Positions 1 to 8,201 of a stretch of DNA of 23,909 bases are shown one piece after another. The stretch lies in IMG/VR virus record IMGVR_UViG_3300031659_000096, positions 1-23,909 of that record; one strand, 5' to 3'. This stretch comes from a virus. Both the position numbers and the translations under genes were made by a program. The notes below the pieces were generated by a model. It worked only from the letters and a program-made list of their open reading frames with translations. It was not told where the DNA came from and searched no databases. The stretch's first letter is position 1, and the number at the start of each line of letters is the position of its first letter.

Positions 1-1
1 A

Positions 2-1246
2 ATTATCGGTAAGTGCATGATGGGATCAACCTCAAACGCCTTGGATAAAGGTGGAGAGAATTTTAAAAAACTATATAACTCCTCAGATGTTACAAAAAGA
101 AATAGAAACGGTCAGACAAAGTCTGGTTTATACTCTCTGTTTATCCCAATGGAATGGAACTACGAAGGATTTATTGATGAGTACGGAGTTCCAGTTTTCA
201 CTACTCCTGATATCGATCGATTCGACCCAAACGGTGAATTAATAGATGTAGGTGTAATAGATAACTGGCAGAATGAAGTTGATGGTTTAAAGGATGATTC
301 TGACGGGCTCAACGAATTTTATAGACAATTCCCGAGAACAACAGAACACGCGTTTAGAGATGAAACAAAAGGAAGTATATTTAATCTTGTTAAATTGTAT
401 GAGCAGATTGATTATAATGAGGAGATGAAAAACACTTTAGGAGTTACTCAGGGTAATTTTCAATGGGTTAATGGAGTTAAGGATTCACAAGTAATTTTTT
501 ATCCAGATAAAAAAGGTAGGTTTAAAGTTAGTTGGGTTCCGCCTAATCAGTTGCAAAACAACGTCGTTCTAAAGAATGGAATTAAACACCCGGGAAACGA
601 ACACATGGGAGCTTTTGGTTGTGATAGTTACGATATATCAGGAACAGTGGATGGAGTAGGATCAAAAGGAGCTTTACACGGGTTAACTAGATTCTCAATG
701 GAAGATGCTCCGGCTAATAGTTTCTTTTTAGAATACTTATCTAGACCTCCGACAGCTGAGATGTTCTTTGAAGACGTTCTAATGGCTTTAGTATTTTACG
801 GAATGCCAATATTAGCAGAGAACAACAAACCACGTCTATTGTACTATTTAAGACGAAGAGGTTATAGAGGGTTTAGCATGAACAGACCGGATAAATTATG
901 GAATAAATTATCTGTAGCAGAAAAAGAAGTTGGTGGGATACCCAATTCAAGTGAAGATATAAAACAAGCACATGCTGCTGCGATTGAGATGTATATTCAA
1001 GATCACATAGGTGTTAAACAAGATGGAACTCACGGAGATTGTTATTTTAACGAACTCCTGAACGATTGGACAAAGTTCGATATAAACAAAAGAACAAAGC
1101 ACGATGCATCTATAAGTTCTGGTTTAGCTATTATGGCTAATAACAGGCATCTATATAGACCAAATGCACTGGTTGAAAAGCCTAAGTTAAATATAAACGT
1201 TTCCAGATATACAAATACTGGAAATAATTCACAAATAATCAAGTAA
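2..1246 (+). CDS. terL: Terminase large subunit, C-terminal part (5' end outside window)
   Basis: This is the DNA-packaging motor subunit, which cuts concatemeric DNA and drives it into the prohead. The frame is open to the window edge, so the Met at 17 is probably internal and the ATPase Walker motifs lie upstream. The visible part starts in a GSTSNALDKGG segment typical of the linker after the ATPase in large terminases of marine phages. An RNase H-like nuclease domain follows. Candidate metal-binding acids, numbered from the Met at 17, are D203/D206 in GCDSYD, E268 in LAENNKPRLLYYLRRRGY, and D363 in KHDASISSGLAIM, a plausible D-E-D triad. The stop lies 5 bases before the portal start, so the two are almost certainly co-transcribed. 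The family assignment rests on recognised motifs and gene order; the exact catalytic residues are inferred. Confidence 0.9.
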   Translation: MIGKCMMGSTSNALDKGGENFKKLYNSSDVTKRNRNGQTKSGLYSLFIPMEWNYEGFIDEYGVPVFTTPDIDRFDPNGELIDVGVIDNWQNEVDGLKDDSDGLNEFYRQFPRTTEHAFRDETKGSIFNLVKLYEQIDYNEEMKNTLGVTQGNFQWVNGVKDSQVIFYPDKKGRFKVSWVPPNQLQNNVVLKNGIKHPGNEHMGAFGCDSYDISGTVDGVGSKGALHGLTRFSMEDAPANSFFLEYLSRPPTAEMFFEDVLMALVFYGMPILAENNKPRLLYYLRRRGYRGFSMNRPDKLWNKLSVAEKEVGGIPNSSEDIKQAHAAAIEMYIQDHIGVKQDGTHGDCYFNELLNDWTKFDINKRTKHDASISSGLAIMANNRHLYRPNALVEKPKLNINVSRYTNTGNNSQIIK

Positions 1247-1251
1247 TAAAT

Positions 1252-3669
1252 ATGGCAGAGTCTGGCATTAAAAGTTATTTCCCAAGTCAAACAGTCAGCG
1301 ACGCTGAGAAGTTAAGCTATGAGTATGGGTTAAAAGTAGGTAAAGCTATAGAGCAAGAATGGTTCAATGATGGTAACTCTAGTAGATATAAATCTAATCA
1401 CAATGATTTTCATAATTTAAGATTGTATGCTCGAGGCGAACAGTCTATTCAAAAGTATAAGGATGAGTTATCGATCAACGGTGATTTGTCCTATCTTAAT
1501 TTAGATTGGAAGCCTGTCCCTATTATCTCTAAATTCGTGGATATTGTAGTTAATGGAATTGCTGAGAGAACATACGATATAAAAGCTTATTCTCAAGATC
1601 CATTCGGTGTTGCAAAAAGAACGGAGTATATGGAGTCTGTACTTAATGACATGAGGTCAAAGGAGTTTAACGACTTTGCTGGTGAGGCATTTGGTGTTAA
1701 TCTTTACGAGAATGACAAGGGTTCATTACCAGAAACAGAGGAAGAGTTAAAACTTCACATGCAACTTACTTACAAGCAGTCTGTGGAGCTCGCTGAAGAA
1801 CAAGCTTTAAATGTATTGATGGAAGGTAGTAATTATGAGCTCACTAAAAAACGTTTTTATTATGACCTTACTGTTTTAGGGATTGGAGCCGTGAAGACTA
1901 CTTTTAACACATCAGAGGGAGTTGTTATTGATTATGTGGATCCAGCAAATCTAGTGTATTCTTATACAGATTCACCTTATTTCGAGGATATATATTATGT
2001 TGGTGAGGTTAAATCTATACCAGTAAATGAACTGTCAAAGCAGTTTCCCCATTTGTCAGGAGAAGATCTAGAGGATATAATGAAAAACAAATCCACTAAC
2101 AGGTCTAATCAAAACTCTAGACATACTGGAGCTCAAGAAGACAGTAATACTGTCCAAATCGTATATTTCAATTACAAGACCTACATGAATGAGGTTTATA
2201 AAGTGAAAGAGACTGGGAGTGGGGCTGATAAAATAATCCCAAGAGACGATCAATACAACCCACCAGAGGATAAGGAAGGTGGGTATGGTAGGGTATTAAG
2301 ATCTATAGAGTGTCTTTACGAAGGTGCTATGATTTTAGGTACTGACAAGCTGCTTAAGTGGGAGATGGCAAAGAATATGATGCGACCTAAGAGTGATTTT
2401 ACTAAAGTAAAAATGAATTATTCTATAGTCGCTCCAAGAATGTACAATGGAAAGATAGATTCCTTAGTCAAAAGAATTACTGGGTTTGCTGATATGATTC
2501 AACTCACACACTTGAAGTTACAACAGATAATGTCTAGGATGGTTCCTGATGGTATCTATCTTGATGCGGATGGTTTGGCTGAGATAGATTTAGGTAATGG
2601 AACAAACTATAACCCACAAGAAGCTTTAAACATGTACTTCCAAACAGGATCTATTATCGGAAGGAGCTTTACAAGTGATGGTGATATGAATCCAGGTAAA
2701 ATTCCTATACAAGAAATCACAAGTGGATCTGGTGGAAATAAAATGCAAGCTCTTATAGGTAATTATAATTACTACCTACAAATGATAAGAGATGTTACCG
2801 GACTTAATGAAGCTAGAGATGGAGGCACTCCAGATAAGAATGCTTTGGTTGGTGTTCAGAAAATGGCTGCGGCTAATTCCAATACAGCTACTAGACATAT
2901 CTTACAAGCTGGATTGTTTTTAACATCGGATACGGCCGAGTGCTTGTCACTTAGAATATCTGATATTATAGAATACTCTCCAACAAAAAATGCTTTCATA
3001 CAGGCGATTGGAGCACATAATGTAGCTACACTAGAAGAGATGTCAGAGTTACATCTTTACGATTTTGGTATCTTTATAGAGTTAATGCCAGATGACGAGG
3101 AGAAAGCGATTCTTGAAAACAACATCCAAATGGCATTACAACAACAAGTAATTGAACTTGCTGATGCTATTGACCTTAGGGATATTAGAAATGTTAAGTT
3201 AGCTAATCAACTCCTTAAGATCAGGAGAAACAAGAAGTTGGAGAAAGATCAAAAAATGCAGCAGCAAAACATGCAGGCTCAAGCTAAGATGAACCAAGAA
3301 TCAGCTCAAGCAGCAGCACAGGCTGATATACAGAAGAGTCAGGTGATACTGCAGGGTGAATCTCAAATGGAACAACTAAAAGCTAAAATTGCGTCTCAGA
3401 AGATGATGCAAGAGGCTAGTCTTAAAAAAGAACTAATGGGATTAGAATTTCAATATAACATGAGGTTAAAGGGTATTGAGGTCGAGGGCAAGAAAGCTGG
3501 AGAGAAAGAGAAGGAAGATCGTAAAGATGAAAGAACAAAAATTCAAGCAACTCAACAAAGCGAGATGATTGAACAAAGAAATGGTGGTAAACCACCTAAA
3601 AACTTTGAGTCCGCAGGTAATGATATACTAGGTGGCGGATTTGATTTAGGTAGTTTCGACCCTAGCTAG
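1252..3669 (+). CDS. Portal protein
   Basis: Portal proteins form the dodecameric ring at one capsid vertex through which DNA enters and leaves. At 805 residues this is long, in the range of P22-like podovirus portals. Evidence is its position between terminase and the scaffold/capsid pair, and a segment at about residues 519-550 (ARDGGTPDKNALVGVQKMAA and following) that I recognise from portals of marine phages. The C-terminal part, from about residue 663 to 770, is rich in Gln, Ala, Lys and Glu with heptad-like spacing, so a long coiled coil or helical barrel is likely. The last 30 residues are Gly-rich and probably flexible. The start has no Shine-Dalgarno; the leader is A/T-rich, 5 bases after the terminase stop. 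The portal call is strong; assignment to a specific portal subfamily is not possible here. Confidence 0.85.
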   Translation: MAESGIKSYFPSQTVSDAEKLSYEYGLKVGKAIEQEWFNDGNSSRYKSNHNDFHNLRLYARGEQSIQKYKDELSINGDLSYLNLDWKPVPIISKFVDIVVNGIAERTYDIKAYSQDPFGVAKRTEYMESVLNDMRSKEFNDFAGEAFGVNLYENDKGSLPETEEELKLHMQLTYKQSVELAEEQALNVLMEGSNYELTKKRFYYDLTVLGIGAVKTTFNTSEGVVIDYVDPANLVYSYTDSPYFEDIYYVGEVKSIPVNELSKQFPHLSGEDLEDIMKNKSTNRSNQNSRHTGAQEDSNTVQIVYFNYKTYMNEVYKVKETGSGADKIIPRDDQYNPPEDKEGGYGRVLRSIECLYEGAMILGTDKLLKWEMAKNMMRPKSDFTKVKMNYSIVAPRMYNGKIDSLVKRITGFADMIQLTHLKLQQIMSRMVPDGIYLDADGLAEIDLGNGTNYNPQEALNMYFQTGSIIGRSFTSDGDMNPGKIPIQEITSGSGGNKMQALIGNYNYYLQMIRDVTGLNEARDGGTPDKNALVGVQKMAAANSNTATRHILQAGLFLTSDTAECLSLRISDIIEYSPTKNAFIQAIGAHNVATLEEMSELHLYDFGIFIELMPDDEEKAILENNIQMALQQQVIELADAIDLRDIRNVKLANQLLKIRRNKKLEKDQKMQQQNMQAQAKMNQESAQAAAQADIQKSQVILQGESQMEQLKAKIASQKMMQEASLKKELMGLEFQYNMRLKGIEVEGKKAGEKEKEDRKDERTKIQATQQSEMIEQRNGGKPPKNFESAGNDILGGGFDLGSFDPS

Positions 3670-3675
3670 AATTAT

Positions 3676-3700
3676 TAATTATTATTATATTATATTATGG
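3676..3700 (+). promoter_or_regulatory. 25-bp AT-rich start-site element, copy 1
   Basis: A 25-base stretch of only A and T until its last two bases, identical to 6425-6449. It ends in the ATGG of the scaffold-like gene, as copy 2 ends in the ATGG of the 6446 gene. It contains overlapping TATATT/ATTATA units. It may be a translation initiation leader for a host that does not use Shine-Dalgarno pairing, or an internal promoter giving a very short or absent leader. The identity is seen directly; the role is inferred. Confidence 0.55.
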
Positions 3701-4908
3701 AAGTAGAAAATGAAAATGTAATCGAAGAGATTACAAAGGTAAACCAACAGGATCCAGGTGATGAGAATGTGGAGAAAGTTGATGAAACACAATTTGAGTC
3801 TGCTGGAGACGACAGCGTAATGAAAGTTGATTTAAGTAAACCCCCAAAACCAAAAGAAGATGAAACTAAAGAAAGTAACGCTGACGACAGCGGAGTGGTT
3901 GATGGCGTTAAAAATGCCGACACCACACAAAAACAAGAAGAAGTACAACCGGAAGTTCAAGCACAAGAAGCTACAACACTAGAAGAGGTTGTTACCGCTA
4001 CTGAGGAGAAGGTTATTGAGGTTGAGGAAAACGTACTAGAAGCGGTGGCAGAAGCCAAAGCAACTGGAGAACCTTTACCAGAGAACATCCAAAAACTAGT
4101 TGATTTTATGGGTGAGACTGGTGGAGATATTAGTGATTACGTAAAGCTTAACCAAGATTACAGTAAATTAGATGACAATAGCTTATTAAGAGAGTATTAT
4201 AACCAAACAAAACCTCATCTAGATAACGAAGAAATTAACTTCCTAATGGAAGATACATTCTCATTCGACGAGGACATAGACGACGATAGAGATATACGTA
4301 GAAAGAAATTAGCGCTTAAAGAGCAAGTTGCCAGCGCTAAAAGCCACCTAGACGGGCAAAAGTCTAAATACTATCAAGACATTAAAGCTGGATCGAAGCT
4401 CACAACTGAGCAACAGAAAGCGGTAAATTTCTTTGATAGGTATAACAAGGAGTCAGAAGTAACTCAAAAAGCAGCTGAGACAAGTCGTAGTAATTTTACC
4501 CAAAAAACTGATCAAGTTTTTAATAGCGAATTCAAAGGTTTTGAATACAACGTTGGGGAAAAGAATTATAGATTTAATATCAAAGATGTTGAGAAAACTA
4601 AAGCTGATCAAAGCGATATAAATAAGTTCATGGCAAAGTTTGTCGATGAAAATTCTGTTTTGAAAGACGCTAAAGGATATCACAAAGCTTTATTTACAGC
4701 TGCTAACACTGATGCGGTTGCTAAGCATTTTTATGAACAAGGCCAAGCTGATGCTATGAAGAATAGTATTGCTAAAGCTAAAAACGTGGACATGAACCCA
4801 AGACAGAGTCATGGGAAAATAGAAGCGGGTGGTACTAAGTTCAAGGTGTTAGGACAAGATTCGTCTGATTTTAAGTTCAAAATTAAAAACAATAAATTTA
4901 AAAATTAA
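3697..4908 (+). CDS. Scaffold-like / capsid assembly protein
   Basis: A 403-residue protein between portal and major capsid protein, the usual place of a scaffolding protein, which templates prohead assembly and leaves before DNA fills the head. Residues 1-140 are very acidic, rich in Glu, Val, Gln and Thr, low in complexity and probably disordered. Residues 140-200 are better ordered (KLVDFMGETGGDISDYVKLN, then KPHLDNEEINFLMEDTFSFD). Residues 200-290 look helical and charged. The C-terminus is strongly basic (FKFKIKNNKFKN), and basic C-termini bind the coat protein in several phage scaffolds. No protease motif was seen. It starts directly after the 25-bp element and its stop is 12 bases before the capsid gene. 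The name rests on position and composition; it could instead be a packaged head protein. Confidence 0.55.
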   Translation: MEVENENVIEEITKVNQQDPGDENVEKVDETQFESAGDDSVMKVDLSKPPKPKEDETKESNADDSGVVDGVKNADTTQKQEEVQPEVQAQEATTLEEVVTATEEKVIEVEENVLEAVAEAKATGEPLPENIQKLVDFMGETGGDISDYVKLNQDYSKLDDNSLLREYYNQTKPHLDNEEINFLMEDTFSFDEDIDDDRDIRRKKLALKEQVASAKSHLDGQKSKYYQDIKAGSKLTTEQQKAVNFFDRYNKESEVTQKAAETSRSNFTQKTDQVFNSEFKGFEYNVGEKNYRFNIKDVEKTKADQSDINKFMAKFVDENSVLKDAKGYHKALFTAANTDAVAKHFYEQGQADAMKNSIAKAKNVDMNPRQSHGKIEAGGTKFKVLGQDSSDFKFKIKNNKFKN

Positions 4909-4920
4909 AAAAACAAAATT

Positions 4921-6372
4921 ATGGCAATTACTGCGGGGCCAAACCTAAATTCGGTTTTATCCCCAACACAAACAACGTTAGTCAATAACTACATTGACTT
5001 TACAGCCACTGCAACTGCAGGATGGGCACAACAATATTTACCAGATCTTATGGAAAAAGAAGCTGAGGTTTTTGGAAACAGAAGCATTGCAGGTTTTCTT
5101 TCACAAGTGGGAGCTGAAGAAGCTATGACTTCTGACCAAGTAGTTTGGTCTGAGCAAGGTCGCTTACATTTATCTTACAACTGTGTTACTACTGATGTAT
5201 CTGCGGGTTTAGTTACTATTGGTACTGACATCGATGGTAATGCTGCTGCTGGAGCACACGGTATTAGAGTTGGTGATACTGTTATCATTTCGAAAGCTGG
5301 AGTTACTATGCAAGGTTACGTATCTGTTGAAGATACTGGAGCTGCTGTTGCGGCGATCACTGTACTTCCTTATAAAGCTGCTGCGATGACTACTTACTTT
5401 GGTGATGGTGATGTTGCAACTATCATGGTTTATGGTTCTGAGTTTGGAAAAGGAACTGTTGGTCAAGTTAAGGCTAACGAACCACAATTCAAATCTTTCT
5501 CTAACAAACCTGTTATTATCAAGGATTACTTCCAAGTTAATGGATCTGATGCTTCTCAAATAGGATGGGTTGAAGTTTCTGGTGAAGATGGACAAAGTGG
5601 TTACTTATGGTACTTGAAAGCTGAAGGTGATACTAGATCAAGATTTACTGATTACTTAGAAATGTCTATGGTAGAGTCTGTTAAGGCTACTCCTGGTACT
5701 TCTGTTATCAATACTGCTTTAGGAACTGCTACTACAGCTACTGATTTAGCTGGTACTGAAGGTTTATTCGCTGCTATCGAAGATAGAGGTAATGAAACTT
5801 CTGGTGTAACTGGTGTTAATGCTGCTACTGATTTAGCTGAATTTGACGCTATCTTAGCTGAGTTTGATAAGCAAGGGGCTATTGAAGAAAACATGATGTT
5901 TGTAAACAGATCTACTGCTTTGGCAATGGATGACATGTTAGCTTCTATGAATTCTTACGGAGCTGGAGGTACTTCTTATGGGGTATTTGACAATTCTGAA
6001 GATATGGCATTGAACTTAGGTTTCTCTGGTTTCAGACGTGGATCTTACGATTTCTACAAATCTGACTGGAAATATTTAAATGACAGATCAACAAGAGGTG
6101 CTTTACTTGATACTGCTGGTGCAATCAGAGGAGTTATGATTCCTGCTGGAGTTTCTTCTGTATATGACCAACAATTAGGTAAAAATCTTAAGAGACCATT
6201 CTTACATGTTCGTTACAGAAGCTCACAAGCTGATGATAGAAAGATGAAATCTTGGATTACTGGTTCTGTTGGTGGTGCTTCTACAAGCGATTTAGATGCA
6301 ATGAACGTACACTACTTATCTGAAAGATGTTTAGTTGTACAAGGTGCTAATAACTTCATGTTAATGAACTAA
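4921..6372 (+). CDS. Major capsid protein
   Basis: A 483-residue protein that should build the icosahedral shell, probably with the HK97 fold. I recognise the N-terminal region (VNNYIDFTATATAGWAQQYL, then FLSQVGAEEAMTSDQVVWSE and QGRLHLSY at about residues 19-85) from capsid proteins of uncultured marine phages. Residues about 95-165 form a Gly/Val/Ala-rich beta segment that may be an inserted domain. The C-terminal half has a typical FLHVRYRSS strand near residue 422. Codon choice differs from its neighbours: Ala is mostly GCT, Thr ACT, Ser TCT, Gly GGT or GGA, and the reading is smooth, as expected for the most abundant virion protein. The leader is A-rich without Shine-Dalgarno. A strong terminator follows 14 bases after the stop. 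Confidence 0.87.
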   Translation: MAITAGPNLNSVLSPTQTTLVNNYIDFTATATAGWAQQYLPDLMEKEAEVFGNRSIAGFLSQVGAEEAMTSDQVVWSEQGRLHLSYNCVTTDVSAGLVTIGTDIDGNAAAGAHGIRVGDTVIISKAGVTMQGYVSVEDTGAAVAAITVLPYKAAAMTTYFGDGDVATIMVYGSEFGKGTVGQVKANEPQFKSFSNKPVIIKDYFQVNGSDASQIGWVEVSGEDGQSGYLWYLKAEGDTRSRFTDYLEMSMVESVKATPGTSVINTALGTATTATDLAGTEGLFAAIEDRGNETSGVTGVNAATDLAEFDAILAEFDKQGAIEENMMFVNRSTALAMDDMLASMNSYGAGGTSYGVFDNSEDMALNLGFSGFRRGSYDFYKSDWKYLNDRSTRGALLDTAGAIRGVMIPAGVSSVYDQQLGKNLKRPFLHVRYRSSQADDRKMKSWITGSVGGASTSDLDAMNVHYLSERCLVVQGANNFMLMN

Positions 6373-6386
6373 GCATTATTTATATT

Positions 6387-6422
6387 AAAGAGTCGGGGCT
6401 TCGGCCTCGACCCTTTATTTTT
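6387..6422 (+). terminator. Rho-independent terminator after the capsid gene
   Basis: The arms 6387-6399 and 6404-6416 pair over 13 positions with one G-T pair and a single A-C mismatch, closing on a TTCG tetraloop (6400-6403). The GC-rich stem is followed by a T-rich run to 6422. In an AT-rich genome this GC-rich hairpin stands out. It would end or reduce transcription right after the capsid gene. Confidence 0.88.
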
Positions 6423-6424
6423 AC

Positions 6425-6449
6425 TAATTATTATTATATTATATTATGG
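6425..6449 (+). promoter_or_regulatory. 25-bp AT-rich start-site element, copy 2
   Basis: Identical over 25 bases to 3676-3700 and placed the same way, with the start codon at its 3' end. It follows the terminator within 3 bases, so genes downstream need either read-through or a new transcript start here. That makes a promoter role plausible, though a start this close to the ATG would give an almost leaderless mRNA. Translation enhancement is the alternative. Confidence 0.55.
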
Positions 6450-7306
6450 CAAAGAAAAAGAAAGTTGAGGTAGAACCTCAAATCGAAACAATGGAAGAAG
6501 TAGTTACAGAATTTTTTGAAGATACTGTAGTTGCAGAACCAAAAATTAGCAAAGCGGTTATAGAGACCCCAAAGCCAAAAAAAGATACTTGGGAGATTAA
6601 GGATAGGATGTACTACTTACTCTATGACAAGACGCCTTTATCAAAATCTATAAAATGTTCGAATATACATTGGTTTGACGAGAAAGCTGGCTATGAAAGA
6701 GAGTTGAAATACACTTCTAATCAAAGAACCTCGTTTGTTGACGAGATGGTAGGTGACCAAAGACTAGAGCATGTTATATTTAGAAATGGTACTATAAGTG
6801 TGCCTAAAAGTAAAGTCATACTCCAGAGATTATTGTCACTATACCACCCAGATAGAGACGTAGTATTTGCTGAGTTTAAACCATCAGAGCAAGCTTCTAG
6901 CGAGATTGATCTATTGGAATTAGAAATCGAGGCTTTAAATGCAGCTCAAAACCTAGACATAGATATGGCAGAAGCTGTTATGCGTGTTGAGATTGGATCT
7001 AAGGTGTCAGACATGAGTTCTAAGGAGCTTAAAAGAGATTTACTATTATATGCTAAGAGAAACCCACGTTTGTTCTTAGATTTAGTAAATGATGATAACG
7101 TAATGTTAAGAAACTTTGGGATCAGAGCTACTGAAAGAGGTATATTAAGATTATCACCAGATCAAAGAACATTCACTTGGGCTTCTAATGATAGAAAGTT
7201 AATGAACGTTCCTTTTGATGAACATCCTTACTCAGCTTTAGCTTCGTGGTTTAAGACTGATGAAGGAATGGAGATTTACTCCAATATTGAAAAAAGATTA
7301 AATTAA
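6446..7306 (+). CDS. Conserved-looking phage protein of unknown function, near capsid gene
   Basis: A 286-residue protein that starts with a Lys run (MAKKKKVEVE) and an acidic, probably disordered region to about residue 45. A mixed alpha/beta region follows, with many aromatic residues (WEIKDRMYYLLYD, NIHWFDEKAGYERELKY). After that come helical segments with MSSKELKRDLLLYAKRNP at about residues 191-208, then VPFDEHPYSALASWFKTDEG near the end. These segments resemble a protein I have seen in many uncultured marine phage genomes near the capsid gene, without an assigned function. Position between major capsid protein and connector genes suggests a head-completion, decoration or virion-associated role; this is inference. 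It is the first gene after the terminator and carries the repeated AT-rich start element, so it may be expressed separately from the capsid gene. Confidence 0.7.
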   Translation: MAKKKKVEVEPQIETMEEVVTEFFEDTVVAEPKISKAVIETPKPKKDTWEIKDRMYYLLYDKTPLSKSIKCSNIHWFDEKAGYERELKYTSNQRTSFVDEMVGDQRLEHVIFRNGTISVPKSKVILQRLLSLYHPDRDVVFAEFKPSEQASSEIDLLELEIEALNAAQNLDIDMAEAVMRVEIGSKVSDMSSKELKRDLLLYAKRNPRLFLDLVNDDNVMLRNFGIRATERGILRLSPDQRTFTWASNDRKLMNVPFDEHPYSALASWFKTDEGMEIYSNIEKRLN

Positions 7307-7319
7307 TCTAACTGTAGAT

Positions 7320-7343
7320 GCGGTCGCTCTTCGGGGCGATCGT
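7320..7343 (+). ncRNA. UUCG-capped RNA hairpin between genes
   Basis: Arms 7320-7329 and 7334-7343 form a 10-pair stem including three G-T pairs around a TTCG loop (7330-7333). It lies 14 bases after a stop and 20 before the next start. There is no T run after it, so it is a weak candidate for an intrinsic terminator; RNA processing, mRNA 3'-end protection or attenuation fit as well. Confidence 0.6.
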
Positions 7344-7363
7344 AAACTACTAAATCTAACTAT

Positions 7364-7525
7364 ATGAAAGAAAAATCCAAGGGACTAGGTGATACTATAG
7401 AGAAGATAACAAAGGCAACTGGAATAAAGAAAGTTGTAGATACAGTAAGCAAGGCTGTTGGAAAAGATTGCAATTGCGGGGAGAGAAAAGATATTTTAAA
7501 TAGATTATTCCCGTATAATAAATAA
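7364..7525 (+). CDS. Small Cys-containing protein with C-x-C motif (53 aa)
   Basis: A short gene filling most of the otherwise empty gap between two structural genes. It encodes a basic protein with an amphipathic N-terminal half (KGLGDTIEKITKATGIKKVV), then KDCNCGERK and the end DILNRLFPYNK. I recognise this layout (GLGDT near the start, Cys-x-Cys, Arg, then L-N-x-L-F-P-Y) from small proteins in many uncultured marine phage genomes, at similar places, with unknown function. The two Cys could bind a metal with partner chains or form a disulfide. The start codon follows a TCTAACTAT leader and the stop is 9 bases before the next gene, fitting the tight packing. Its pattern of conservation supports it being real; I would not name a function. 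Confidence 0.75.
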   Translation: MKEKSKGLGDTIEKITKATGIKKVVDTVSKAVGKDCNCGERKDILNRLFPYNK

Positions 7526-7534
7526 AAAGAAATT

Positions 7535-8197
7535 ATGGCAATAAGTATAGATACGGTATATCAAAAAGTTTTAACGTTTGCCAACAAAGAGCAAAGGGGT
7601 TATATAACGCCCCAGCAGTTTAACTTATTTGCCGACCAAGCACAGAAAGAAATATTTGAACAATATTTTTATGACTTGAACCAATTGAGTAGAGTTCCGG
7701 GTAGATCTGAAGAGTATAGCGACCTAGTACATAACTTAAATGAAAAGGTGGCTGTGTTTGAAAAATCAGATGGAACTGGGTTGACATTAGCTAACGTGTA
7801 TAGGTTAGGCACTGTTATGTCTAACGGGAAAGAGGTCGAAGAGGTACAGCAGAATGAACTCTTATACATGAATCAATCTCCTCTAACTGCACCATCATCA
7901 AACAGGAGGGTTTATGTTAGAACTGGGGCAACTACCATAGTAGTATATCCTAGTGGTGGAGCTACTAGCTACACATATGTGAGAAGCCCGTCAAAACCAA
8001 GTTGGGGATATGTGGTGGTGAATGAAAGAGCTATGTATGATTCGGGTAACACCATCAACTTTGACTTACACTTGTCAGAGGAATCTGAGCTGGTATATAG
8101 AATATTAGCGTTTGCTGGAATAGCAATGCAAAAACCAAACCTAACACAAGCAGCTATTGGATTGGAAACAGCTAAAGTACAACAAGAAAAACAATAA
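7535..8197 (+). CDS. Head-tail connector / ring protein (putative)
   Basis: A 220-residue protein beginning MAISIDTVYQKVLTFANKEQ and continuing RGYITPQQFNLFADQAQKEI. This N-terminal helical region is familiar from marine phages, where it lies just before the tail nozzle gene. The middle (residues about 75-170) is a beta-rich region with VYRLGTV, RRVYVRTGATTIVVYP and a WGYVVVNERAMYDS stretch. The C-terminal 40 residues are helical (ESELVYRILAFAGIAMQK). The order helix, beta domain, helix and the place upstream of the nozzle fit neck ring proteins of podoviruses (T7 gp11 or P22 gp4 role), but no residue motif proves this. It starts 9 bases after the small Cys gene, and its stop is 4 bases before the next start, so the two connector genes form one translational group. 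Confidence 0.6.
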   Translation: MAISIDTVYQKVLTFANKEQRGYITPQQFNLFADQAQKEIFEQYFYDLNQLSRVPGRSEEYSDLVHNLNEKVAVFEKSDGTGLTLANVYRLGTVMSNGKEVEEVQQNELLYMNQSPLTAPSSNRRVYVRTGATTIVVYPSGGATSYTYVRSPSKPSWGYVVVNERAMYDSGNTINFDLHLSEESELVYRILAFAGIAMQKPNLTQAAIGLETAKVQQEKQ

Positions 8198-8201
8198 ATA
8201 A

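Noticed and set aside
17-1246. Met at 17 as true start of the terminase
   Set aside because: The frame is open to the window edge and the preceding residues (IIGKC) fit the family; the ATPase half is missing, so the real start lies outside.
5209-5595. Minus-strand open frame of 128 residues opposite the capsid gene
   Set aside because: Ser/Asn/Arg-rich mirror of GCT/ACT/TCT codon bias of the capsid gene; no family resemblance.
3676-6449. 25-bp repeats as phage attachment (att) sites
   Set aside because: They lie within the head gene cluster at start codons, not at an integration junction; no integrase or tRNA is nearby.
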